From CAYRWM01 sp964428055 (GTDB lineage: Bacteria; Bacillota; Clostridia; Christensenellales; Christensenellaceae), in assembly GCA_964428055.1 (NCBI GenBank), contig CAYRWM010000018.1:1-38732 (forward strand): a DNA stretch of 38,732 nt, in the 5' to 3' direction. The notes under the pieces are model-generated. The model did not search any database, was not told where the DNA came from, and worked only from the letters and a program-made list of their open reading frames with translations. Each line of letters starts with the position of its first letter. Position 1 is the first letter of the stretch. The translations under genes and the position numbers were made by a program. Below, piece after piece: positions 33,101-38,732 of the stretch.

Positions 33101-33163
33101 GTCCGCTACCAGCAGAAGTCTCTTACCGTCTGCCGAATGGAATTTTTTATGGCTGTCAAGCAT
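30110..33163 (-). CDS. Response regulator with degenerate GGDEF, EAL and intact C-terminal GGDEF domains
   Basis: 1017 residues. A receiver (about 1-130) has phospho-Asp66 in VILDLQMPGMSG, with acidic ADDE and KPYPD near by. A GGDEF-like domain follows, with motif GRREADTF, so inactive. The EAL domain is complete: SAEALVRWQHPEL, LEITESAYTED, DDFGTGYSSLN, AEGVETDEQ and VQGYYFARPL, indicating a cyclic-di-GMP phosphodiesterase. Two PAS-like segments (about 570-860) share phrases such as 'YIYYVDANTGQY' and 'TIYSVDLNTDTY'. The last ~160 residues are a GGDEF domain with RIGGDEFVVLL and DINGLKDVNDKYGH, a probable diguanylate cyclase. A single protein could thus make and destroy cyclic-di-GMP. The start has AGGGGA at 6 to 7 bases. 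Confidence 0.92.
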   Translation of the reverse strand: MLDSHKKFHSADGKRLLLVADDEFINRELLKAMLSDDYNVITCEDGLEALEKTRENSSMLSLVILDLQMPGMSGMEVLTKIREDEETKNIPVIVMTSDQQSEIECFEMGAMDFIPKPYPDKEIILARLRRTIELNEDRQIIMVTERDHLTGLYNADYFYRYAEQYDMYHADMEMDAIIVDINHFHMMNERFGREYSDEVLKRVGAAILEFIGKDGGIVGRREADTFLAYGPHKEDYMPILTNVANEFSGEGAQNRIRLRIGVYPNVDKTIEIERRFDHAKMAADNIKNRVSQTIAFYDKQLHESELYDEQLIDDFRKAIDEHQFTVFYQPKFDVRPEIPVLYSAEALVRWQHPELGFISPGSFISLFEENGLIRELDAYVWRETAAQIKDWRDRFGITVPVSVNVSRVDMYDHNILQNFEDLLAEFSLSPSELVLEITESAYTEDSDQIINVVSSFREHGFKIEMDDFGTGYSSLNMISSLPIDALKLDMGFIREAFQGEKDTRMIEIIIDIADYLGVPVIAEGVETDEQLKTLKSLGCDIVQGYYFARPLRAEEYCVFLEEKKRQPAEENYETEGSRRCNRKIARPHELKDLAHALTSGYEYIYYVDANTGQYVQFSVYGKYEDLQIESSGTDFFSDTQKKIASIVFSDDRQRVSLCLEKETLMSQLMNGQRFTMTYRVMIDGAPVYYSMRVVKTGDADDNHLVIGVSSLIEHSSENADSEGDDFYSIAYALSSDFDTIYSVDLNTDTYNEYKRDRLTDRVSAAGKGEDFFGFFESSLKSTVSKDDLKAVTETLNKDNLVKTLGKGRLFAFIYSLDIDGNKEFRRLKAVRPADSPDRLIIGISAIDAQTAGREKSGMFAGATSRDALTGVKNRQSYMDAEIELNSRMKSGNCDAFALAVCDINGLKDVNDKYGHTEGDKLLRNASSIICNTFKRSPVYRIGGDEFVVLLTGPDYDRRQSLAEEMAGSNTVNKKTGQVVIAMGMADYIPETDGSVNDVFRRADAEMYKDKAVLKEEE

Positions 33164-33259
33164 TTGTTTTCCCCTGTCCGCTGTTTGTAAAGCGTTTGTT
33201 TATGTATCCGGGCGTCCCGGTATGTGCGAATCTGCGGGAGCATACACTTCCACACTATG

Positions 33260-33288
33260 ATTATACATTAGCCGCCTAAAGTTGGCAA
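33260..33288 (-). promoter_or_regulatory. Promoter of the REC-GGDEF-EAL gene
   Basis: On the leftward strand TTGCCA (33283-33288), 17-base spacer, TATAAT (33260-33265), a strong match. The leader of about 90 bases holds a small hairpin ccggg-cgt-cccgg (33208-33220). No GEMM riboswitch pattern is visible. Confidence 0.7.
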
Positions 33289-33350
33289 TCGGAGACATTC
33301 GTAAATAAAAGGGGGCAGTTCACTCATTTTTGTGGGAATTGTGACGGTTT

Positions 33351-33361
33351 TATAGTATAAT
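33351..33361 (+). promoter_or_regulatory. Promoter of the transglutaminase-like lipoprotein gene
   Basis: TATAGTATAAT, one base off the TATGGTATAAT element seen elsewhere. It overlaps the first in-frame ATG (33360), so translation must begin at a later ATG. Confidence 0.5.
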
Positions 33362-33422
33362 GACTGTGTATGATCATCTTATGAATACCCATCAGAAACA
33401 AGACCGGCAGACGGACGCGTAT

Positions 33423-34523
33423 ATGAGAAAGAAAAAGACTGCTGAAAAAAGAATATTTACGGTTTTAGCCGCGCTTTTTGCTGTACTCATGTTCTGCGGC
33501 TGCGGACCGGCGGAAGCCGCCGCGGCTGAGACTGAGGAGCCTGCGCCCGCCGTTTCGGAGGAAACGGAGCAGATCACCGATGACGGTTCCGATGCTGTGG
33601 AAGTGACAGCAGACGAACCCGAAGAGGATGAAAGCGTGCAGGAGGTCGCTGAAGCTGAGGAATCCGCCGAAGCGCCTGCGACCGTAAGACCGCCGACACC
33701 TTCAGCCAGCATAAACACCCCCGCTCCGCAGAATGAATTCAAGGATTCCGTATTCAGCTCGGAAAGCGCCGAGGGCGAAGGCGGCGTCATGGTCGACACA
33801 TCGCATGCCGCGGAAGGATATTTCGGCGTGCACAGCGATTCGGATACCAGGATAAAGATCATGGTCGAAAAAGGCGATGATACATATATATACGATCCCG
33901 TGACCGGAGAGGACAGCATATATCCCTTCCAGTGCGGCGACGGCAAGTACAACATCAGGGTCATGAAGAACGCCGAGGGCAGCAAGTACTTCGAGCTGTT
34001 CTCGACGACCGCCGATGTAACGCTTGAGAGTGAGTTCGAGCCATTCTTAAGACCCAGCGACTACAGCAACTATACGCAGGAATCAGCCTGCGTGGCAAAA
34101 GCCGCCGAGTTCGCTTCCGCGTCTCCGGGCGAGATGGACTTTATATCTAAAGTATATGAATTCGTATGCGACACCGTAACCTACGACGACTACAAGGCGG
34201 AGACGGTGCAGTCCGGATATCTGCCCGATCCGGATGAGACCATGAGCACGGGCAAGGGCATATGCTTCGACTACGCGGCCCTGACGGCGGCTATGCTGAG
34301 AAGCCAGGGAGTCCCCACCAAGCTCATATTCGGTTACGTGGGCAAGGATGAACTCTATCACGCGTGGAACATGTTCTATACGGAAGAAAGCGGTTGGATA
34401 ACCGTCGAGTTCCAGACAGTTCCGGGTGAGTGGAACCGTGTGGACCTGACGTTCTACGCCAACGGCGCGAACAGCGAGTTCATAGGCGACGGATCAAATT
34501 ATGTGGACATATATCAGTACTGA
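33423..34523 (+). CDS. Transglutaminase-like domain lipoprotein
   Basis: About 366 residues. The start at 33423 is favoured because it gives MRKKK followed by a hydrophobic segment ending MFCGC, a lipobox; in-frame ATGs at 33360 and 33381 would place extra charged residues ahead of it, and the promoter -10 overlaps the first. After the Cys is a linker of about 80 residues rich in Glu, Ala and Pro. The C-terminal part has a transglutaminase/protease triad: Cys in GKGICFDYAALTAAML, His in YHAWNMFY and Asp in RVDLTF. Relatives act on surface proteins or peptidoglycan cross-bridges, or as proteases; the substrate here is unknown. The ribosome binding site is weak. It lies 30 bases before the GspF-like gene. 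Confidence 0.78.
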   Translation: MRKKKTAEKRIFTVLAALFAVLMFCGCGPAEAAAAETEEPAPAVSEETEQITDDGSDAVEVTADEPEEDESVQEVAEAEESAEAPATVRPPTPSASINTPAPQNEFKDSVFSSESAEGEGGVMVDTSHAAEGYFGVHSDSDTRIKIMVEKGDDTYIYDPVTGEDSIYPFQCGDGKYNIRVMKNAEGSKYFELFSTTADVTLESEFEPFLRPSDYSNYTQESACVAKAAEFASASPGEMDFISKVYEFVCDTVTYDDYKAETVQSGYLPDPDETMSTGKGICFDYAALTAAMLRSQGVPTKLIFGYVGKDELYHAWNMFYTEESGWITVEFQTVPGEWNRVDLTFYANGANSEFIGDGSNYVDIYQY

Positions 34524-34553
34524 CATACTGTTTTTTAGAAAGGACGGCTGCAA

Positions 34554-35594
34554 GTGAAAAAGAATCAACTTACCTATTCCGAACTGAGTTCTTTTTTCGA
34601 GAACACCGGAACGATGCTGCAGGCCGGCATTGCGGCGGATGAAGCCATATCGCTGCTGCTGGAAGAGACCAATGAAAAGAGTCCCGTTATGAGGGAGTGT
34701 CTGAGCACTATATCGGAAGAGCTGAGCGGCGGCGCCGCGTTCGCCGATGCGGTCAAAAAGACCGGGTGCTTCCCGGACTACTCCGTCAACATGCTGGACG
34801 CGGCCGAGTACGTGGGCACTCTGGACCAGACGCTCATGCATCTCGGTGAATACTACAGGAACGAGGAGTCCATATCAAAGACTCTGGGCAGCGCCGTGAG
34901 ATACCCGATCGTGCTGCTCTCCATGATAATCGCTCTTCTCGCCGTTATGCTCGCTGTCGTGTTCCCCGCTTTCAGGGACGTCTACGCGAACCTGTCCGGC
35001 GATACGACTGCCGGAGGATACCTCGATTCATCCTTTGTAATATGCATCGTGCTCCTGGCCGTTATGGCGGCGCTGGTCGTTATCCTCATATGCGGCCTTG
35101 TCACATGGAGACGCGGCAACAGGAACGCTGTCCGGAACAGCCTCGGACGCTTCAAGTCCTTCGCCCGTATATTCGAGGGGTTCGGCCTTTACAGATTCAC
35201 GACCTGCTTCAGCATGTTCATGGCCAGCGGTTCCATGCAGGATGACGCGGTCAAAAAGAGCATACCCGTAGTCGAGGCTTCGTCATTAAAAGAAAAGATA
35301 GAGAGATGCTCCGCCCTTATGGACGGCGGCATGAGCTTCTCACAGGCGGCGCGCGACGAGAACCTCTACGAGCCTTCGGTCGGAAGACTGCTGGTGCCCG
35401 CGGAGCGCAGCGGCAAGCTCGACGTCGTCTTGAAGAAAGTCATAAGCGGGCTTAAGGAAAAGAACGAGGAGAACGTTGCCAGGATCTCCAACACGGTCGA
35501 ACCCGTACTGACCGGCGTGCTGCTCATTGCAGTCGGTCTCATACTTATCAGCCTTATGATACCGCTCGTCGGCATAATGAACTCGATAGGCTGA
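34554..35594 (+). CDS. Type II secretion/type IV pilus GspF/PilC-like inner-membrane platform protein
   Basis: 346 residues. Start is GTG 34554 with AAGGA at 9 bases. The GspF domain occurs twice, as usual: first SSFFENTGTMLQAGIAADEAI with LDAAEYVGTLDQTL, later TTCFSMFMASGSMQDDAV with LVPAERSGKLDVVL. Three membrane helices follow the family plan: two near residues 120-145 and 160-185, and one at the C-terminus (GVLLIAVGLILISLMIPL). The protein would be the platform on which an assembly or retraction ATPase acts. It leads a tight run of small membrane proteins and a PilT gene, with spacings of 0 to about 40 bases. Confidence 0.88.
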   Translation: MKKNQLTYSELSSFFENTGTMLQAGIAADEAISLLLEETNEKSPVMRECLSTISEELSGGAAFADAVKKTGCFPDYSVNMLDAAEYVGTLDQTLMHLGEYYRNEESISKTLGSAVRYPIVLLSMIIALLAVMLAVVFPAFRDVYANLSGDTTAGGYLDSSFVICIVLLAVMAALVVILICGLVTWRRGNRNAVRNSLGRFKSFARIFEGFGLYRFTTCFSMFMASGSMQDDAVKKSIPVVEASSLKEKIERCSALMDGGMSFSQAARDENLYEPSVGRLLVPAERSGKLDVVLKKVISGLKEKNEENVARISNTVEPVLTGVLLIAVGLILISLMIPLVGIMNSIG

Positions 35595-35605
35595 GGAGGA
35601 TATTA

Positions 35606-35908
35606 ATGAAATCCAGTCTTTTGCGCCGTATTTTAATAATGGTAATCTGCGTCGCGGCCTTAACGGTCATGCTGTGTTCGTGCGCGCCTTCTGAAAGCGA
35701 GAGCGCACAGATGGCGGAAAGCGCGGACGCCGTTAAAACGGCGATAATGGAAAAGGCCCTTCAGTGCTATGTCATAGAGGGCTCTTATCCGTCGGACATT
35801 GAATACCTGGAGGAGAACTACGGCCTCATAGTCAATCACAAGGACTTCCGTATAATGTATACGCCCGTGGCCGAGAACCTCCCTCCGCAGATAAAGGTGG
35901 CCTACTGA
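35606..35908 (+). CDS. Small lipoprotein in the pilus-like cluster
   Basis: 100 residues. A signal segment ends LCSCAP, probably a lipobox (Cys24 or Cys26). The rest, especially CYVIEGSYPSDIEYLEENYG and KDFRIMYTPVAENLPPQIKV, is like the C-terminal halves of some type II secretion pseudopilins. GAGGAGG lies before ATG 35606. It ends at 35908, the base where the next ATG begins, so the two genes overlap by 1 base. If it is a pseudopilin it is odd, because it is lipid-anchored and lacks the usual prepilin cleavage motif. Function is inferred from position. Confidence 0.6.
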   Translation: MKSSLLRRILIMVICVAALTVMLCSCAPSESESAQMAESADAVKTAIMEKALQCYVIEGSYPSDIEYLEENYGLIVNHKDFRIMYTPVAENLPPQIKVAY

Positions 35909-36360
35909 TGAACGGAAACGGAAGCATACTCTCAAAAGCACTTTCGGCAGCCATAATGGGCGTCATATTCCTGACTGTCCTCATTCTTGTCGTATTTTCC
36001 GCCGGTTCCTACCGGAACTCCGTTGACACGCAGCACAGCAACTTCGAGACCAGAGCGGCCGTCGGGTATGTGCTGACCGCAGTCAAGGCCAACAAGACGG
36101 ATGACATCTATCTGGACGGCTCCGGCGACAGCGCGATGCTGGTCATATCGGACAGCATCTCAGGCCTGGAGCAGCATATATACAGCCGCGGAGGCGATCT
36201 TATAGAGAACTACGGCCCCGCCGGAGGCAGTTTCGTAGCTGACGGCGAGGAGATAATAGGACACCCGGGCAGATTCGAGATGAGCATGGACGGTGATTCC
36301 CTGCTCAGGATATCGACCGATTACGGTGACTCCTACGTTAACATAAGGAATCTTGAATGA
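35908..36360 (+). CDS. DUF4860-like single-pass protein, possible minor pseudopilin
   Basis: 150 residues. One N-terminal membrane helix (about 12-33, AIMGVIFLTVLILVVFSAG) then a soluble domain of beta-strand character, the topology of minor pilins. The family resembles DUF4860 of Firmicutes (recalled, not searched), which occurs in similar clusters. There is no G/FTxxE prepilin site. It overlaps the preceding gene at one base and the following gene at 36357-36360. Confidence 0.6.
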   Translation: MNGNGSILSKALSAAIMGVIFLTVLILVVFSAGSYRNSVDTQHSNFETRAAVGYVLTAVKANKTDDIYLDGSGDSAMLVISDSISGLEQHIYSRGGDLIENYGPAGGSFVADGEEIIGHPGRFEMSMDGDSLLRISTDYGDSYVNIRNLE

Positions 36361-36788
36361 TGAAAAGCAACGGCGGGATAAGATACATAGTCGAGCTGTT
36401 CATAATGCTCATTATAATGATCTTCGTGATAACCATACTTGTCACGGCCTTTGTGAAGTCGGGCAGTCTCAGCACTGACGCGGCAGATCTCACGGAGGCT
36501 GTCAGTCTGGCTGAGAGCATAGCGGAGATATCGGATACGTGCGCGGACGACGCCGAATGCATGGACAGGCTTAAAGGTACGTCCCTTATGAGCGGCCTTT
36601 CAATAGACGGCGGAGTGATTACCGGCACACACGGCGATGATTACAGCGTTGAGCTTTCGCGCACCGAAAAGAACGGCGACGGCGGCGTGCTGGTCTTAAG
36701 CGAGATAAAGGTGTCGCATAAGGGCGGGAGCGAGCCTGTTTACACCCTTGATACCGGAAACTATCTGAAAGGAGCGGACAATGACTGA
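36357..36788 (+). CDS. Single-pass pilin-like protein of the pilus-like cluster
   Basis: 143 residues. The first ATG of ATGATG overlaps the previous stop. The N-terminus GGIRYIVELFIMLIIMIFV recalls a prepilin: a glycine followed after a few residues by Glu and a long hydrophobic helix, but the Glu is at +6 rather than +5 and the -1 Gly context is not classical. The soluble part has short strands and two cysteines (CADDAEC). No match to a named family is recalled. It ends 8 bases past the start of the next gene, so the four small genes form one translationally coupled set. Confidence 0.6.
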   Translation: MMKSNGGIRYIVELFIMLIIMIFVITILVTAFVKSGSLSTDAADLTEAVSLAESIAEISDTCADDAECMDRLKGTSLMSGLSIDGGVITGTHGDDYSVELSRTEKNGDGGVLVLSEIKVSHKGGSEPVYTLDTGNYLKGADND

Positions 36789-37182
36789 CAGGATCAAACT
36801 CGGGCCTCTGGCCATATTCATAGTCATAGTAGCGATCATCATGACCGTGCTCGCGCTCCTTACATTCGCGACGGCGAGAGCAGACTACGCGACCGCTGAG
36901 AAGTACGCCGATGTCACGCAGATAAAGTACGAGCTCGACAGGATGGGAAGCGAATACATGATGGATCTCGACTCCACTCTCAAAAACGGCGGCAGCATAA
37001 TGCTGATGGACGGCGCCGAAAGACAGGGACGGGATCTGTACCGCCATGTGGAGAGCATAGGCGACTACGAGCTCACTATAGACTTCAGCGTTAAGGGCGG
37101 CAGCTACGAAATAAAGAGATGGAAGATCACCCGTGTCTGGCAGGAAGACGACAGCATGGGCAATCTGTGGCACAGGCCTTAA
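36781..37182 (+). CDS. Single-pass pilin-like protein of the pilus-like cluster
   Basis: 133 residues. One helix (about 8-30, LGPLAIFIVIVAIIMTVLALL) then TFATARADYATAEKYADVTQIK, an amphipathic continuation as in pilin N-termini, and a small strand-rich C-terminus (YELTIDFSVKGGSYEIKRWKI). No cleavage motif is seen. GAAAGGAG precedes ATG 36781. PilT follows after 42 bases. Confidence 0.58.
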   Translation: MTDRIKLGPLAIFIVIVAIIMTVLALLTFATARADYATAEKYADVTQIKYELDRMGSEYMMDLDSTLKNGGSIMLMDGAERQGRDLYRHVESIGDYELTIDFSVKGGSYEIKRWKITRVWQEDDSMGNLWHRP

Positions 37183-37224
37183 AGGGCCCGAAGCATATAC
37201 AATAACGAAAGGACGAGTACTCAC

Positions 37225-38277
37225 ATGAACCTAAGCGAGATACTTGAAAAAGCCATACAGCAGGAAGCGTCGGATATATTCCTTATAGCAGGCCTGCCGG
37301 TTACCATGAAGATACACGGAAGCCACGTGCGCCTGGAGAGCGAAAAGCTCCATCCCGACGCCATATCCGCTCTCATTGAGGAGATATACGTAAAGGGAAA
37401 AAGGGACAAGGTAAACTATGACAAGAACCTGGACGACGACTTCTCGTTCTCGGATCCCGGTCTCGGCCGTTTCCGCGTCAACGTTTTCAGACAGCGAGGC
37501 TCATGGTCAGCGGTCATAAGGGTCATCAAGTTCGGTATACCCGATCCCGCAACCCTCGGCATACCCGAGACAGTTCTGTCCCTCGCGGACAACCCGAACG
37601 GACTGGTCCTCGTTGCCGGAACCGCCGGCAGCGGCAAATCCACCACGCTCGCGTGCATGATAGACCGCATAAACAGTAAAAGGGACGCACACATAATAAC
37701 GATGGAGGATCCTATAGAATACCTCCACGCGCACAACAAGAGCATAGTCACGCAAAGAGAAGTCTTCGTAGACGCCGTGAGCTACCTTGACGCCTTAAGG
37801 TCGGCTCTCCGCGAGAGCCCCGACGTGATCCTCCTCGGCGAGATGCGCGATTTCGAAACGATATCGGCGGCGGTAACCGCGGCTGAAACGGGAGTCCTGC
37901 TGTTCAGCACGCTGCATACGGGCAGCGTCGCCAACACGATCAACAGGATAATAGACGTGTTCCCGCCGGCACAGCAGGTGCAGATGAGAGGTCAGCTGTC
38001 GCAGCTCATATGCGGCGTCGTATGCCAAAAACTGGTCCCCTGCACTGAAGGCGGCCTCACCCCCGCTTTTGAGATAATGAGGTCGACGCCGGCGATACAG
38101 AACATGATAAGAGAAGGAAAATACCATCAGCTCGAGTCTGCGATGCAGACATCCGACGGCATGGTTACCATGGATACCAGCCTGTCCGAACTTTACAGGA
38201 CGGGCAAGATAACAAAGGAGACCGCCTTAAGCTACTGCAGCAACTACGATCTCATGAAAAAGAGGCTGGACGGCTGA
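37225..38277 (+). CDS. pilT: PilT-like type IV pilus retraction ATPase
   Basis: 350 residues, cytoplasmic hexamer-forming ATPase. Walker A is GTAGSGKST (132-140), the Asp box IITMEDPIEYLH, the Walker B VILLGEMRDFETI and the His box STLHTGSVANTINRI. The C-terminal AIQNMIREGK matches the 'AIRNLIRE' motif known to be needed for pilus retraction in PilT, so it is closer to PilT than to the PilB/GspE assembly ATPases. AAAGGACGA precedes ATG 37225. No PilB-type ATPase is in the window, so assembly would need a gene beyond the right edge, or PilT may be the only motor. It follows the GspF-like and pilin-like genes. Confidence 0.92.
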   Translation: MNLSEILEKAIQQEASDIFLIAGLPVTMKIHGSHVRLESEKLHPDAISALIEEIYVKGKRDKVNYDKNLDDDFSFSDPGLGRFRVNVFRQRGSWSAVIRVIKFGIPDPATLGIPETVLSLADNPNGLVLVAGTAGSGKSTTLACMIDRINSKRDAHIITMEDPIEYLHAHNKSIVTQREVFVDAVSYLDALRSALRESPDVILLGEMRDFETISAAVTAAETGVLLFSTLHTGSVANTINRIIDVFPPAQQVQMRGQLSQLICGVVCQKLVPCTEGGLTPAFEIMRSTPAIQNMIREGKYHQLESAMQTSDGMVTMDTSLSELYRTGKITKETALSYCSNYDLMKKRLDG

Positions 38278-38315
38278 TACGCCGCGGCCAAAGCTAATGA
38301 AAGGGACTGACTGAT

Positions 38316-38732
38316 ATGAGTGATACCAATTGCGACGGCAAACTGCACGTAAAGATGTTCGGTAAGTTCTCCGTCAAGTACAACGGCACGGAGATACTCG
38401 ACGGCATGAGCGGAAAATCACAGTTTGCGCTGGTGCTGGAGACGATAGTGCACAACCGCGAGAACGGAGCGGGCAAAAACCTGCTCGCGCAGACGCTGTT
38501 CGAGGACCGCGACATAGAGGACGTATCGCACTCCATAAGGAACATACTGTACAACGCTAAAAAGAAGCTCGTAAGCTTCGGACTGCCGGAAACGGACTTC
38601 TTCATAAAGAAGAACAATCTGTATTACTGGACGGACGAGATCGAAGTCGTTGAGGATACGGATCAGTTCGAAAAGCAGTACAAGAGCGCTCATCTCGTAG
38701 CCGATCCGAACGAGAGGTTTTCGGAACTGGTC
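38316..38732 (+). CDS. SARP-like winged-helix regulator, N-terminal part (cut by window edge)
   Basis: 139 residues are visible, from ATG 38316 (AAGGGA at 9 bases) to the window end. LHVKMFGKFSVKYNGTEI is the usual first strand pair of OmpR-type/SARP DNA-binding domains, followed by helices with SQFALVLETIVHNRENG, KNLLAQTLFED and HSIRNILYNAKKKL. The next part would be a bacterial transcriptional activator (BTAD) domain, outside the window. The same fold class ends the GGDEF-like protein at 5602. Position 38 bases after pilT suggests it could control the pilus-like cluster. Confidence 0.75.
   Translation, partial: MSDTNCDGKLHVKMFGKFSVKYNGTEILDGMSGKSQFALVLETIVHNRENGAGKNLLAQTLFEDRDIEDVSHSIRNILYNAKKKLVSFGLPETDFFIKKNNLYYWTDEIEVVEDTDQFEKQYKSAHLVADPNERFSELV

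Noticed and set aside
33164..33359. Cyclic-di-GMP (GEMM) riboswitch between the EAL gene and the lipoprotein gene
   Set aside because: No GEMM core sequence or paired hairpins are seen; only a small 5-base hairpin and two promoters.

Overview
The window looks like chromosomal DNA of an anaerobic, low-to-mid GC Gram-positive bacterium of the Clostridia, most likely Lachnospiraceae or a close relative. This rests on gene content and style: a superoxide reductase, a flavin/iron-sulphur NADH-linked bifurcating enzyme, many lipobox proteins, strong GGAGG ribosome binding sites, heavy use of ATA, AGA and AGG codons, and several cyclic-di-GMP/GGDEF regulators. No genus can be named from the sequence alone.

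Layout. 1-207 is the start of a leftward ECF-like sigma factor. 436-1716 is an IS200/IS605-type element that carries only tnpB, with readable end hairpins and a folded omega-RNA region at its right end. 2014-5517 is a superoxide reductase followed by a hybrid histidine kinase with two receiver domains. 5602-7743 (leftward) is a protein joining a degenerate GGDEF domain to a winged-helix DNA-binding domain. 7904-10372 (leftward) is a CapA-like lipoprotein, a glyoxalase and a broken GNAT gene. A tRNA-Arg(CCT) follows at 10547-10623. 10706-13978 (leftward) is a very large lipoprotein with lamin-tail, chitobiase-like and CotH-kinase domains, divergent from a PfkB sugar kinase (14136-15083). 15151-20659 (leftward) is an orphan Phd-type antitoxin, then SbcC, SbcD and an AlbA_2/Schlafen-like ATP-binding regulator whose promoter is covered by four 12-bp tandem repeats. 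20897-25205 (rightward) is a three-gene redox operon matching the Sporomusa-type electron-bifurcating transhydrogenase (Stn). 25301-30008 (leftward) holds a lipoprotein, a THUMP RNA methyltransferase, a TPR protein, Hsp33 and a SAM methyltransferase. 30110-33163 (leftward) is a REC-GGDEF-EAL-GGDEF signalling protein. 33423-38732 (rightward) is a transglutaminase-like lipoprotein followed by a reduced type IV pilus/type II secretion-like cluster: a GspF-like protein, four small one-membrane-segment or lipid-anchored proteins, PilT, and the start of a SARP-like regulator.

How the parts relate. Stn would balance NADH, NADPH and ferredoxin pools. Superoxide reductase and Hsp33 would handle oxygen stress. 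SbcCD is a DNA-end processing nuclease apparently under, or co-expressed with, the AlbA_2 protein. The two GGDEF-type proteins, the hybrid kinase and the PilT cluster suggest surface behaviour controlled by signalling, though no direct link is shown by the sequence. An 11-base extended -10 element, TATGGTATAAT, recurs exactly in front of three separate leftward genes, with near copies in front of three rightward transcripts, and gives a consistent promoter signature.
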